Positions 1-8,157 of a stretch of 64,000 nucleotides of DNA are shown piece after piece. Source of the DNA: Rhodococcus rhodnii (lineage in GTDB: Bacteria > Actinomycetota > Actinomycetes > Mycobacteriales > Pseudonocardiaceae); NCBI GenBank assembly GCA_000720375.1, contig JOAA01000017.1, positions 62,001 through 126,000 on the forward strand, given 5' to 3'. A program made the translations under genes and the position numbers. The notes under the pieces were generated by a model, which saw only the letters and a list, made by a program, of their open reading frames with translations, was not told where the DNA came from and made no database searches. Each line of letters starts with the position of its first letter. Position 1 is the stretch's first letter.

Positions 1-54
1 GGTGACCTCATCGAGCACCACCGGCCACGCTTCGTCGTCGCGTTCGTGCTCCAT
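1..54 (-). CDS. N-terminal fragment of a gene running off the left edge
   Basis: An ATG at 54-52 is preceded by AGGGGAA at good ribosome-binding distance. It opens a frame of 18 acidic residues (starting MEHERDDEAW) that stays open to the window edge. Too little is visible to name a family. The call rests only on the start codon, the ribosome binding site and the absence of a stop, so it could be a chance open frame. Confidence 0.35.
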   Translation of the reverse strand, partial: MEHERDDEAWPVVLDEVT

Positions 55-445
55 GAGCAGTTCCCCTCTCGGTCCAGCGCCGAACGAGGAGAACCTCAAG
101 ATACGAGCGAGAAGGAGGCCGGAGCGAACCGTACGACATCACGGCCACCGGGAAAATGGTGGCCGAGTAGATGTGGCGTTCCGGGCCCGCTGCTGGACGA
201 GGAAAGGGATCGCACGCGTCCTCCCCGCCGCGACGCGTCCTTCGTCGTTCGCGCGAGATCGGAACACCACCGAGATGGCGTACCGTTGGACCGGCGCGCG
301 CGAGGAACCTCGGCACCCCGAGCCTAACCCAGCGTTGCGCCGTCCGCGACCACAGGTGATCGCGGTGTCCAGCAGGCCGCCAAGGTCGACCTCAGCTCCA
401 GCCCCGCACGCGAGACCGGGCGACGCGTAGACCGCCTGGGATGCC

Positions 446-490
446 GCACCAACTTCACCCGCACCAACTTCACCCGCACCAACTTCAACG
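446..490. repeat. 15-bp tandem repeat, three copies
   Basis: The unit GCACCAACTTCACCC occurs at 446-460 and 461-475 exactly, and at 476-490 with two changes at its end. It lies just beyond the transposase-like fragment in DNA with no convincing gene. A 15-bp unit keeps any reading frame, so it could be a short in-frame amplification within a former gene. Confidence 0.8.
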
Positions 491-519
491 CGGACCTTGT
501 GACGGGCCCTCGTCTGGGT

Positions 520-705
520 TCGCGGCGCTGCCGGTGTAGCCCTGCGCACGGATCTCGGCCAGGATCCGGGTGACCGGGGTCTTCTCGGCCAAGCGGCGCC
601 GGCCCTGCCGGCCAGCGCCGATCCGATGTGCTCCAACGCCTTACGGCACAACGACGTCCAGCGGGCATGCTTGGCGGTCAAGCTATCGACTTGCTCGGCG
701 AACAT
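520..705 (-). pseudogene. ISL3-family-like transposase fragment, frameshifted
   Basis: Read on the minus strand, the piece ending near 600 carries a stretch ending ALAGRAGA. It continues, after a one-base shift, as RLAEKTPVTRILAEIRAQGY followed by TGSA. This resembles the region around the internal helix-turn-helix of actinobacterial ISL3-type transposases (LAEIRALGYTGS...). Both ends are missing and there is no catalytic DDE region, so it is a remnant. No terminal inverted repeats were seen. The family assignment is from memory of the motif and is moderate at best. Confidence 0.4.
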
Positions 706-957
706 CCCAACCAGACAGTTCCCGTTGCCGCAAAGAACCGACGCACCTGTGATCGCCGGGCAAAGGCAAGGCTGACAGAACCGGAAAACTGCTGCCCACT
801 GGGTCGACCCGGTTCGACAGCCAAGGTCGATATGTGGTCAGGCAGGACCGCAACCCCGGTCTGCGGCTGCCGCCGCTGGCTGGCTCAAGCCAGTACGACA
901 TCGATGCGCGCTCCGAGCAACCTGCCCGGCTTCTCCCCGCTCCGTGCAGCGCGGTAT

Positions 958-1137
958 TCACGCCGAACGGAAGCGTTGCTCAAGCCCGTCCAGATCATCA
1001 CGCAGGCGACGTAGCTCACGGGCATGCTGGCTCAGCCGCTGGGAGTGTTGCTCGACGCGCCGCTGAAGCTCAGCGAAGTCGCCCGTGGGGGCGATCTCGT
1101 CCTCGTCCCACGGGCCTTCAGCGGCGGAGCTGTTCAT
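958..1137 (-). CDS. Small coiled-coil hypothetical protein (59 aa)
   Basis: The protein begins with an acidic segment (MNSSAAEGPWDEDE). About 40 residues rich in Glu, Arg, Gln and Leu follow with heptad-like spacing (FAELQRRVEQHSQRL..., LRRLRDDLDGLEQRF), which predicts a short coiled coil. The ATG at 1137 is chosen because a perfect GGAGG lies 8 bases upstream; an in-frame GTG lies 7 codons earlier. It is transcribed away from the GAF-ANTAR gene, with about 240 bp between them. No family is recognised. It may be a small oligomeric or adaptor protein. Confidence 0.55.
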   Translation of the reverse strand: MNSSAAEGPWDEDEIAPTGDFAELQRRVEQHSQRLSQHARELRRLRDDLDGLEQRFRSA

Positions 1138-1377
1138 CGGGACAACCTCCGAATCCACCCTGCGTGCTCAAGGTGCATCCTGCGTTTACCCGGCATCGCA
1201 ACCACCTAAACCGAGCGGCGCGGCTGCTTCATCCTGGCATCAGGCTGTTGTGAGACCGTCTCGAACACCGCCACAGGTAGAGTGGACTGGTTTCGGCGAC
1301 CCGCAAACCGACGTTGTTTTGGGCGACCGGTCAGTAGGTACCGAAGCACACATGCCAGACGTCCGAGCGGAGCGAAC

Positions 1378-2085
1378 ATGACCGGATTGCTGGACGACGT
1401 CACAGAGGCCATGTCGGCTCTGACGACCGCGTTGGAGAACACTACCGACACCACGGAGATGCTCACCGCCGTCTGCGCCGAAGCAATCCGAGCCGTACCA
1501 GGCGCCGACATGGCCAGCATAACGATTATCGACGACCGCGGTGGACAGACAGCCGCCTCAACCGACGAACGCGCGGTGGAAGTCGACAAGGCGCAGTACG
1601 CAGCCGGAGACGGTCCCTGCCTCCATGCCACCAAAACCGGGCAGATCGTACGGTTGTCGCTGCCGACCGCGCGCGAGCTGTGGCCTGGCTTCGTCGCAAC
1701 TGCCACACGCGCGGGCATCGGCAGCTACCTCGCGGCACCGCTTCGCGTGGACGACCACCTCTCCGGCGCGATCAACCTCTTCGGATTCGACGACCACGGC
1801 TTCCAAAAGACCGACTCCAAGCTGCTGGACCTTTACACCACAGTCGTGACCTTCGGGCTGCGAACGACACGCCGCTACCAGGAAACGCGCGAGCTCGCGG
1901 ACAACTTGGACATCGCGATGAAGTCACGCGCGGTGATCGAACAAGCCAAGGGCATTCTGATGGCGACACACAGAATCACCCAAGACCAAGCCATGCGGCG
2001 CCTGATCGAGCATTCCCAGCGGACGAACACGACACTCCGCCAAGCCGCTGCCGACCTCGTCCGCACAGCGTCCACTCCGGACTAG
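1378..2085 (+). CDS. GAF and ANTAR domain regulator (235 aa)
   Basis: A GAF sensor domain spans roughly residues 20-165. An ANTAR RNA-binding domain follows at about 170-232 (RAVIEQAKGILMATHRITQDQA, then a three-helix pattern). ANTAR proteins bind paired hexaloop hairpins in nascent RNA and prevent transcription termination; the GAF domain is the likely ligand-sensing part. The ATG at 1378 follows CGGAG six bases upstream; an upstream extension to 1282 lacks a site. Actinomycetes carry many such single genes of unknown target. No dual-hairpin target was identified in this window by eye. Confidence 0.88.
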   Translation: MTGLLDDVTEAMSALTTALENTTDTTEMLTAVCAEAIRAVPGADMASITIIDDRGGQTAASTDERAVEVDKAQYAAGDGPCLHATKTGQIVRLSLPTARELWPGFVATATRAGIGSYLAAPLRVDDHLSGAINLFGFDDHGFQKTDSKLLDLYTTVVTFGLRTTRRYQETRELADNLDIAMKSRAVIEQAKGILMATHRITQDQAMRRLIEHSQRTNTTLRQAAADLVRTASTPD

Positions 2086-2262
2086 ACAACCGCAGATTCA
2101 TCCTCATTGGACAATCTCGCCAAAGCTTGACTGGTCCTGTCCAAGCATGAGCGCGGTTCACGCCTGATACTTGGCCGCCCACCGCAGCAAGCCGCGTTTG
2201 TCCAGGGCCTGCTCGGCGCCGAACGCCTGTCCTATTCGGACACGTCGGTGCCCCTCAACCAC

Positions 2263-2423
2263 CTAGGCGACCAGGCAGACGTCCGCGGCGCGCAGGCCCC
2301 GAGCGTGGGGTTCAAGGGTGAACCTCACCCGGTCGCCTCGGCTGATGGAGCGGGGGTTGTTGCCACCGATTTGTGAGTGGTGCACGAAGATCTCGGCCAT
2401 CAGGTTTTTCCGCTGCTGCCGGG
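2263..2423 (-). pseudogene. C-terminal half of a second cold-shock domain
   Basis: Directly after the stop of the intact cold-shock gene, in a minus-strand frame, comes a sequence containing IFVHHSQIGG, then PRSISRGDRVRFTLEP, ending LVA and a stop at 2265-2263. This matches the RNP2 motif and the last strands of a cold-shock domain (VFVHYSQI... [13 protein letters not shown]), but the RNP1 half is absent. An ATG at 2400-2398 could start a 45-aa peptide. Most likely it is a tandem duplicate that lost its front half. Confidence 0.6.
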
Positions 2424-2624
2424 TCAGACGGCGCGGACGCCGACGGCCTGCGGGCCCTTGGGACCCTGGTTGACCTCGAACTCGACGCGCTGGTTCTCCT
2501 CAAGGCTGCGGTAGCCGTGGCCGTCGATCTGCGAGTAATGCACGAAGACGTCCGGGCCGTCCTCGCGGGAGAGGAAGCCGAAGCCCTTCTCCGAGTTGAA
2601 CCACTTCACGGTTCCGTGTGTCAT
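2424..2624 (-). CDS. cspA: Cold-shock protein, CspA family (66 aa)
   Basis: A full-length single cold-shock domain with both nucleic-acid-binding motifs: RNP1 as KGFGFL near residue 14 and RNP2 as VFVHYS near residue 26. The closing segment ([15 protein letters not shown]) is typical of actinobacterial CspA proteins. These bind single-stranded RNA and DNA and act as RNA chaperones. The ATG at 2624 is preceded by AAGGAAAAGG. Length and sequence are normal for the family. It stands alone with about 450 bp of non-coding DNA upstream, room for the long 5' leader typical of csp genes. Confidence 0.95.
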   Translation of the reverse strand: MTHGTVKWFNSEKGFGFLSREDGPDVFVHYSQIDGHGYRSLEENQRVEFEVNQGPKGPQAVGVRAV

Positions 2625-3076
2625 GCCTTTTCCTTGTATCTAGCTGGATATGGGCGCCGCACTGCGCGGTTCCCGGCCGGGGTTTCAGACGGCGACTTCT
2701 CCAGCTTGTCCTGCAAGGTAAAGAAAGAGGCGCCCGCAACAACGTTTCCGCGAGCGTGATGAAACACGAACACAAAACTCTACGACCACCCGGTACAACC
2801 CGGCCGGCACCCGATTCGTTCCCCAGAACGTGGAAGGTGTCGCACGCCACGCGCTCGCCCCAAGAATGATCACCCAGCCGGCTTGTCGTTGGGCCTGGGC
2901 CAGGCAGGCGCAGTGGCGTGGTTGCACGTTTCTCGCTGCGGTGTCCAGTCATGACAGCGGGTCATCGCCAGCCGTGACCTGTTCCACCTGGCCCGATCAG
3001 CTGGTCGAACGTCCGCACGCCGTCCATGCGACAAGGTTAGGTTGTCGATGCGTACCCGACCGTCCAATCGATGTTG
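2625..3076. other. Intergenic region between cspA and the ABC exporter
   Basis: No frame in this stretch has a credible start, ribosome binding site and family resemblance. It should hold the cspA promoter and leader on the minus strand. Longer open frames crossing it are extensions or shadows of neighbouring genes. Confidence 0.5.
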
Positions 3077-3100
3077 TTGACTCTGTACCTCGGTACAGCG
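3077..3100 (+). promoter_or_regulatory. MerR-type operator/promoter ahead of the ABC exporter
   Basis: TTGACT at 3077-3082 serves as a -35 element. It is followed by the perfect dyad CTGTACC-TC-GGTACAG at 3083-3098, where MerR-family activators bind between -35 and -10. The same arrangement occurs four more times between 5.3 and 6.6 kb. The ABC exporter start lies about 30 bases downstream. The -10 element is weak, as expected for an activator-dependent promoter. Confidence 0.75.
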
Positions 3101-3126
3101 TGCACGCTCGGCGGCGGAGGTCATCA

Positions 3127-4902
3127 GTGAGCACACAGACCAGTCAACCGGCGTGGCGAGTCCTGCTGGGTTACGTTCGTCCGTTCCGCTCCGCGCTCGT
3201 GTTGGGCGGCGTGCTGAGCCTGGCCACGGCTGCCACGGGTTTGGCACTGCCGCTGGTCGTGCGGGAGCTGATCGAGGGATTCGGTTCCGGCGCCGAGATC
3301 AGCGGCCTGCTGCTGGTGATGACGCTCCTGGTGCTGACCAACGCCGCGATCGGCGCGTTCGGGAGCTTCCTGCTCGAACGCACGGCCGAGTCGGTGGTGC
3401 TGGTCGCTCGGCGGCAGCTGGTGTCCCGGCTGTTGTGGTTGCGCATTCCGGCCTTGGACGAGACCGAGCCTGGCGACCTGATGTCGCGGGTCAGCGCCGA
3501 CACGACATTGCTGCGCGAGGTGAGCTCGCAATCGCTGGTGTCCGCGGTGACCAGCTCGCTGACGCTCGTCGCGACCGTCACGATGATGGCGTTGCTGGAT
3601 CCGGTGCTGTTGCTGGTCACCTTGGCCGCGCTCGGCCTGGCACAGGTCGTGCTCGGCGTCGTGGTGCCCCGTATCTCGCGGGCCGCCAAAGTCGCCCAGG
3701 AATCGGTCGGGACGATGAGCGCGGCATTGGAACGCGCGCTGGGCAATCTCCGTACGGTCAAGGCGTCCACGGCCGAGGCACGCGAGCGCGATCGCCTGCA
3801 TGACGCGGCGCTGGAGGCGTGGCGTGGCGGGGTGCAGGCCGCGAAGTGGCAAGCGGTCGCGGGCAACACCGCCGGGCTGGCGATCCAGTTGTCGTTCATC
3901 GTGGTCCTCGGCCTCGGCGGCGCCCGTGTCGTGTCCGGTGCGATCGATGTCGCGACGCTGGTGGCGTTCCTGCTCTACCTGTACTACCTGATGCCGCCGA
4001 TGCGGGAACTCGCCCACGTCGCTACCCAGTACCAAGTTGGTGCCGCCGCGGTCGCACGCATCCAGGAAGTCGAATCTCTGCCCGCAGAACCTCACGAGTC
4101 GGCTGCAACGGCCGCAGTCGACGCAACGCCGGCCGCTGTGGCGTTCGAGCAGGTGCATTTCCGCTACAGCGCCGATCTTCCGGAAGTGCACCACGGGGTC
4201 ACCTTCGCCATCCCGCCCGGCGGCATGACCGCGTTCGTCGGCCCGTCCGGTGCGGGTAAGACCACGGTGTTCTCGCTCATCGAACGGTTCTACGAGCCCG
4301 AATCCGGGCGGATCCTCGTCGACGGCACCGACGTGCACAACTGGTCACTGGCTGGATTGCGCGCTGCCATCGGGTACGTCGAGCAGGACGCTCCTGTCCT
4401 GTCCGGAACGCTGCGGGACAACCTGCTCTTCGCTGCTCCGCACGCCGAAGCTGACCTCGACCAGGTTCTCGCGGTGACTCGGCTCGAGGCGGTGATCAGC
4501 CGCTTGCCCGACGACCTGGACACCGTCGTCGGGCACCGCGGCGTCAAGCTCTCCGGCGGGGAACGTCAGCGCGTCGCGATTGCCCGTGCCCTGCTTCGCC
4601 GCCCACGGCTATTGCTGCTCGATGAGGTGACCTCACAGCTCGACGCGGTCAACGAAGCCGCGCTGCGAGAGACGATCGCCGAAGCAGCTCGCACCACCAC
4701 CGTGCTGGTCGTGGCGCACCGGTTGTCCACCGTGACCATGGCCGATCGCATCGTCGTGATGGACACGGGCCAGGTGCGCGCCGTCGGCACCCACACCGAA
4801 CTGGTCGCCGCCGACCCGCTCTACGCCGAACTGGCCACGACGCAACTGCTCGCCAACACCGACAACGGCGGGATCGCCGCCTCGGAATCATCCACCCCCT
4901 GA
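3127..4902 (+). CDS. ABC exporter half-transporter, membrane plus ATPase (591 aa)
   Basis: An N-terminal six-helix membrane domain (about residues 20-310) is fused to a nucleotide-binding domain with Walker [10 protein letters not shown] near 372, signature LSGGERQR near 475 and Walker [10 protein letters not shown] near 500. This is the layout of MsbA/LmrA-type exporters that act as dimers at the membrane. The GTG at 3127 is chosen because GGAGG lies 6 bases upstream; the frame is open 99 codons further but without support. The MerR-type operator directly upstream, and the Hg-type merR converging on it with a 15-base overlap, suggest metal-inducible efflux. The substrate is not known; export of a mercury-thiol adduct or an organomercurial is inference. 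Confidence 0.9.
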   Translation: MSTQTSQPAWRVLLGYVRPFRSALVLGGVLSLATAATGLALPLVVRELIEGFGSGAEISGLLLVMTLLVLTNAAIGAFGSFLLERTAESVVLVARRQLVSRLLWLRIPALDETEPGDLMSRVSADTTLLREVSSQSLVSAVTSSLTLVATVTMMALLDPVLLLVTLAALGLAQVVLGVVVPRISRAAKVAQESVGTMSAALERALGNLRTVKASTAEARERDRLHDAALEAWRGGVQAAKWQAVAGNTAGLAIQLSFIVVLGLGGARVVSGAIDVATLVAFLLYLYYLMPPMRELAHVATQYQVGAAAVARIQEVESLPAEPHESAATAAVDATPAAVAFEQVHFRYSADLPEVHHGVTFAIPPGGMTAFVGPSGAGKTTVFSLIERFYEPESGRILVDGTDVHNWSLAGLRAAIGYVEQDAPVLSGTLRDNLLFAAPHAEADLDQVLAVTRLEAVISRLPDDLDTVVGHRGVKLSGGERQRVAIARALLRRPRLLLLDEVTSQLDAVNEAALRETIAEAARTTTVLVVAHRLSTVTMADRIVVMDTGQVRAVGTHTELVAADPLYAELATTQLLANTDNGGIAASESSTP

Positions 4903-5292
4903 TTGACGTGCTATCTCTCCCAGGATGGGACAGTCACGCAACTCGCGGGGCTTGTCGCAGGTCGCCACCAGCTGGTCCAACGCGTCGCGCATGGCGATGA
5001 GGTCGGCGATGCGCCGGTTCAGGTCTGCGACTTTGTTGATGGTCAGATCTCGGGCCGCCGTGCAGGACTCTGGGCCCCCTTCGGCCAGGTGCAGCAGGTC
5101 GGCGATGTCGGAGAGGGTGAAGCCCAGCTCCTGGGCTCGTTTGACGAACCGCACCAGACGCACGGACTCGGTCGGGTAGCTGCGGTAGCCGCCGGGCGTT
5201 CGTTCTGGCTCGGGCAGCAAGCCGAGGCGTTCGTAGTAGCGCAGCGTCTGCGGGTTGACGCCTGCCTGGGCGGCGAGCTCGCTGGTTCTCAC
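4888..5292 (-). CDS. merR: MerR-family regulator with mercury-type cysteines (134 aa)
   Basis: An N-terminal winged helix-turn-helix ([20 protein letters not shown]) is followed by the dimerisation coiled coil and a metal-binding tail. Cysteines sit at 77, 112 and 121. Their spacings (35 and 9) equal those of Cys82, Cys117 and Cys126 that bind Hg(II) in Tn501 MerR. The GTG at 5292 gives a family-length protein. It lies within about 15 bases of the predicted -10 of its own operator-promoter, so the mRNA may be leaderless. It is convergent with the ABC exporter and likely controls all five operator copies nearby. Hg(II) or organomercury sensing is strongly suggested by the cysteines but untested. 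Confidence 0.88.
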   Translation of the reverse strand: MRTSELAAQAGVNPQTLRYYERLGLLPEPERTPGGYRSYPTESVRLVRFVKRAQELGFTLSDIADLLHLAEGGPESCTAARDLTINKVADLNRRIADLIAMRDALDQLVATCDKPRELRDCPILGEIARQSGGG

Positions 5293-5306
5293 CCTCCCAG
5301 TGTCAA

Positions 5307-5330
5307 CCCTGTACGCAGCTACAGGGTCAA
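5307..5330 (-). promoter_or_regulatory. MerR-type operator/promoter of merR
   Basis: On the minus strand TTGACC (5330-5325) is followed by a dyad with arms CCCTGTA and TACAGGG (outer bases 5326 and 5307, 6-base centre). A TGACAC-like -10 lies about 20 bases below the -35. Transcription would start almost at the GTG of merR, consistent with autoregulation and a leaderless message. Confidence 0.75.
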
Positions 5331-5382
5331 CAACGCGCCAGGATCCCGCCATGTTCGTCCCGCCTACCGAGAGCCAGGACAC

Positions 5383-5691
5383 TCAGGAGCCGTCTGGCTG
5401 GAGCGCATTGCGCAGCATCGCCGCCGACGGCACTCCACTGAGCCGACCTTCCTCATCCCGGTAGAGCCGACAGGACACACTCGGCGAACGCTCCGGTTCA
5501 CCGAACGGATCGACGCCGTCAATCAGGATCGTTGGAGACCCGGTCATCCCCAGCGTTGCCGCCCGGTCATCGTCGTCGACTTCCAGCGACTCGATGTCGA
5601 CATCCTGACGCCCCGCCACCAGCTCGCTGAGCCGCGTGGTCAACAACGCCATACTGGGACAGTCCGGAACGTGCAACAGCCGGATCTCCAC
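5383..5691 (-). CDS. Thioredoxin-fold mer-associated protein (102 aa)
   Basis: A small protein with a thioredoxin-like start (EIRLLHVPDCPSM, single Cys at 11), a cis-proline-type segment (GSPTILIDGVDPF) and a later Cys (VSCRLYR). Proteins of this shape are common beside actinobacterial mer genes and are often labelled alkylmercury lyase-related or thioredoxin family. The GTG at 5691 is preceded by GGAGGTGATCA, an almost complete anti-16S match. It has its own MerR-type operator upstream, facing merB. A role in carrying Hg(II) or thiol-bound mercury to the exporter or lyase is plausible but inferred. It lacks a CxxC pair, so it is not a classical disulfide reductase. Confidence 0.8.
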   Translation of the reverse strand: MEIRLLHVPDCPSMALLTTRLSELVAGRQDVDIESLEVDDDDRAATLGMTGSPTILIDGVDPFGEPERSPSVSCRLYRDEEGRLSGVPSAAMLRNALQPDGS

Positions 5692-5726
5692 CTGATCACC
5701 TCCACATAGGACACTCCAAGTATCGG

Positions 5727-5750
5727 CCCGGTACCCAGGTACGAAGTCAA
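5727..5750 (-). promoter_or_regulatory. MerR-type operator/promoter of the thioredoxin-like gene
   Basis: On the minus strand TTGACT (5750-5745) is followed by a GTACC-TGG-GTACC dyad, with GATACT (5724-5719) as a -10 at 20-base spacing. Such long spacers are the hallmark of MerR-activated promoters. It lies back to back with the merB operator 39 bases away. Confidence 0.72.
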
Positions 5751-5789
5751 CGCTTTCGCGGTGTCCACTATGGCTACCCCCAGTGCGGG

Positions 5790-5813
5790 TTGACCTTGTT
5801 CTCGAGTACAGGC
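5790..5813 (+). promoter_or_regulatory. MerR-type operator/promoter of merB
   Basis: TTGACC at 5790-5795 is followed by an imperfect dyad (CTTGT...GTACAGG). A TTTACG or TTACGG -10 lies 18-19 bases below the -35. It aligns without gaps with the other four operators. The merB ATG follows about 30 bases after the -10. Confidence 0.7.
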
Positions 5814-5849
5814 TTTACGGTGGTCAGACCTTCTCGAGGGAGGCCAAGC

Positions 5850-6530
5850 ATGAGCAAACCCCATGGCCCGGCGATGGATCGCACCGATCCGCAGTTGACC
5901 AAACGCTCAGCTGTCGGCGCATTGACCCCGCAGGCCCGCCGACTTCACCAGCTGCTGTTGACCCACATCGCCGACACCGGTCACGCCCCGAACCGGCCGG
6001 ACCTGAACACAATGGCTCACGACCACGGTGTCGAGCCGGGCAGCGCGACAGAAGAACTCATCGCTCGAGACCTTCTCGCCGTCGACGACCACGGCGAGAT
6101 CCGCGCAGCGTATCCGTTCTCCCCCACACCCACGAACCATGTCATCACATGGCCGGGCGGACCGCGGACCTACGCGATGTGCGCCATCGACGCCCTGGGC
6201 ATCTCAGCCATGCTCGACCGCCCGGTAGCCATCATCTCCGCCGAACCCGAGACCGGCACAACCATCACCGTCGACGTCGACCGCCACAAAGCACACTGGA
6301 GCCCGGCATCCGCGGTGGTCCTCGCTGGCGCGACGGACGACACGTGCTGCCCGTCAGTCGACCGCACGTGCAGCTACATCAACTTCTTCACCAGCACCAC
6401 GGCCGCGGAGACCTGGCAAGCTGCTCATCCGCACACCACCGGCACCGTGCTCTCCCAGCAGGAAGCTCTGGCCTGCGCCATCGCTGAGTTCGGCGACTTC
6501 ATGCGGTTCGGGCGCTCGCAGACCACTTGA
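5850..6530 (+). CDS. merB: Organomercurial lyase MerB (226 aa)
   Basis: MerB cleaves the carbon-mercury bond of organomercurials by protonolysis and releases Hg(II). An N-terminal helical domain (LTPQARRLHQLLLTHIADTG) precedes the catalytic part. Cys111 and Asp114 in MCAIDALG align with Cys96 and Asp99 of plasmid R831b MerB. Cys174 in CSYINFFTS aligns with Cys159, so the full catalytic set is present; the position of the neighbouring Cys160 is Ser here. The ATG at 5850 follows GGGAGG; an upstream in-frame ATG at 5790 lies inside the operator. No merA follows. In its place is a truncated merR whose operator starts inside the merB stop region. Confidence 0.9.
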   Translation: MSKPHGPAMDRTDPQLTKRSAVGALTPQARRLHQLLLTHIADTGHAPNRPDLNTMAHDHGVEPGSATEELIARDLLAVDDHGEIRAAYPFSPTPTNHVITWPGGPRTYAMCAIDALGISAMLDRPVAIISAEPETGTTITVDVDRHKAHWSPASAVVLAGATDDTCCPSVDRTCSYINFFTSTTAAETWQAAHPHTTGTVLSQQEALACAIAEFGDFMRFGRSQTT

Positions 6531-6550
6531 CGCTGTACCGCACTACCGGG
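6527..6550 (+). promoter_or_regulatory. MerR-type operator overlapping the end of merB
   Basis: TTGACG at 6527-6532 includes the merB stop codon. A dyad CTGTACC-GCAC-TACCGGG follows. A second TTGACC and an ATG follow directly, as in the leaderless arrangement at merR. It serves a truncated merR copy, so it may be a relic or may still titrate the regulator. Confidence 0.6.
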
Positions 6551-6556
6551 TTGACC

Positions 6557-6673
6557 ATGACCCCTATGAGTGCGACGAACTCCGCCTCGCTGATGACGGT
6601 GGGCGAACTGTCCCGGCGAACCGGTGTGCCCGCCAAGGCGCTGCGTCAGTACACAGACTGGGGTCCTGGGTGA
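6557..6673 (+). pseudogene. Truncated second MerR-family regulator (38 codons)
   Basis: The frame from ATG 6557 (second ATG at 6566) encodes a MerR winged-helix start, LMTVGELSRRTGVPAKALRQ, then YTDWGPG and a TGA at 6671. An intact MerR would continue for about 80 more residues. No continuation is seen in other frames downstream. It carries its own MerR-type operator. It is probably a decayed paralogue, though a 38-aa DNA-binding fragment could in principle still be made. Confidence 0.7.
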
Positions 6674-7000
6674 CCCACTACCGCGACACCATCCGGCCCC
6701 TGATCCACAACTAAAGCGCCGAGCGACGCCGTCGCCAACATCGAACCGGATCGAACTTCGAGTCGACGCCCAGAACGCGCCCGAACGACCTTTCATCAAC
6801 TGCTCGACGACCAGCAGCACCGCATGTCCGACGGCACCTGCTGCGGCAACCGCGTACCAGGCCTCAACTTTGCTGGGCAACCCAACCAAGAACTGCCAAC
6901 GCGCAGTGGTCATCCACACCGCGAAGTAATCAAATGCGACTGGACTGGCAGGTCGCGGGCCGAACAGGCACGCCGCATCCAGGTTCGACGAAGCAATCGC

Positions 7001-7204
7001 TCCGGGCCATCTGGGTCAACCGCCTGGACGAGGACCGCAGGGCAGCATTTAGTGCTGACGCAGCGCCTCGGCCTGTCCTACGCCGAGGCAGCGGAGATCT
7101 GCGACTGTCCAGTAGGGACGATCCGATCCCGGGTCATCAGAGCACGTGACGACCTCATCAAGACCATGCGGGAATCGGACCGGCCCCGCCGCTCCGCGAT
7201 GTGA
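7001..7204 (+). pseudogene. C-terminal fragment of an ECF sigma factor, frameshifted
   Basis: The frame reading [17 protein letters not shown] ends near 7050. After one extra base the message continues as [20 protein letters not shown] and then [15 protein letters not shown] to a stop at 7204. This is region 4 of a SigC-like ECF sigma factor, including the helix-turn-helix. The N-terminal region 2 is missing, and 6674-7000 upstream shows no recognisable coding sequence. It is a remnant with a deletion and a frameshift. Confidence 0.7.
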
Positions 7205-7951
7205 CTACACCTGCGAATCCGCCAGCAACTTCAACGCGAGCTTCTGCAACTCCGGCCCGGCCTTGTCCGGGCTGCCAGTGTCGAACGGCGGCTTCGGATC
7301 GTACTCCACCGCCAGCTGCAACGCCTTCGCCGTCTGATCGTCAGCCATCAACGACGCCAGGTACAACGCCATGTCCTGTCCCGCCGACACACCCGCCGAC
7401 GTGATGATCTTCCCATCCCGGACGTACCGCTCGGCCACATAGGTCGCACCGAGCGTCTCCAGATAGTCCTTGCCAGACCAATACGTCGTCGCCCGTTTAC
7501 CGACCAACAACCCGGCCTTACCCAGGATCATCGAGCCCGTGCACACCGACGTCGTCCACTGTGTACAGCGATGCATCCGCCGGATCCACTCCAGCACCGC
7601 AGGCCGCTCGAACACCGCCAGCACAGCCTGCTCACTGCCACCCGGCACAATCAGCACATCCAGATCACGCACATCCGCCATCGCCCGCTCGGCGAGCAAC
7701 GCGACGTCACCAGTATCCGTCCGCACCAGCCCAGGTCGCTCCGCGATCATCGTCACCGAAGCACCCGGCAACCGCGACAAAATCTCCGCTGGTCCAGTCG
7801 GATCAAGCAGACTGAACCTGTCGTACAACAGAATCCCGATCCGCGGTCCAGAGCTGCTCTCGGCCCACGCCGGGGTACCCACCATAGCGACACCCGCGCC
7901 CACAGCTCCGGCAGCGGCAGCACGCAACACCGTTCGACGACTGCTCTTCAT
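7205..7951 (-). CDS. Exported DJ-1/PfpI family protein, isonitrile hydratase-like (248 aa)
   Basis: The N terminus has a twin-arginine-type signal (SRRTVLRAAAAGAVGAG) ending near AWA at residue 30, so the protein is probably exported folded. The mature part is a DJ-1/PfpI domain: IGILLYDRFSLLDPTGP, then IVPGG near 102, and the nucleophile Cys137 in SVCTGS. This resembles the isonitrile hydratase branch (InhA-like). The ATG at 7951 follows GGGAGG seven bases upstream; a longer frame to 8086 would bury the signal. The enzyme activity is inferred from the fold. It stands alone between a sigma-factor remnant and the zinc island. Confidence 0.85.
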   Translation of the reverse strand: MKSSRRTVLRAAAAGAVGAGVAMVGTPAWAESSSGPRIGILLYDRFSLLDPTGPAEILSRLPGASVTMIAERPGLVRTDTGDVALLAERAMADVRDLDVLIVPGGSEQAVLAVFERPAVLEWIRRMHRCTQWTTSVCTGSMILGKAGLLVGKRATTYWSGKDYLETLGATYVAERYVRDGKIITSAGVSAGQDMALYLASLMADDQTAKALQLAVEYDPKPPFDTGSPDKAGPELQKLALKLLADSQV

Positions 7952-8157
7952 TGGCAACCCTCCCAGTACGAAGCCAGACCGCTCTGATAGTCGACCAACT
8001 GGCGCAGAAAGTTCCCAGTGGCTCAACCCGCCGAGCCGCCGCAACGATGCTCGTTGGCGTCTGCCACGACGCGGTGCTCTCCGCACTGTTGCGGCACAAC
8101 GCGCACAGACGTCGTGCTTTCCCTGGAGGCTGTCGTCATGGCGGTACGTCGACCCGA

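Noticed and set aside
3124..4338. 404-codon minus-strand open frame opposite the ABC exporter
   Set aside because: It is antisense to a gene with clear motifs, has His/Arg/Gln-rich composition typical of GC-skew shadows, and no ribosome binding site.
6530..7204. A merA gene downstream of merB
   Set aside because: The region holds only a truncated merR and a sigma-factor scrap; there is no flavin disulfide reductase motif.
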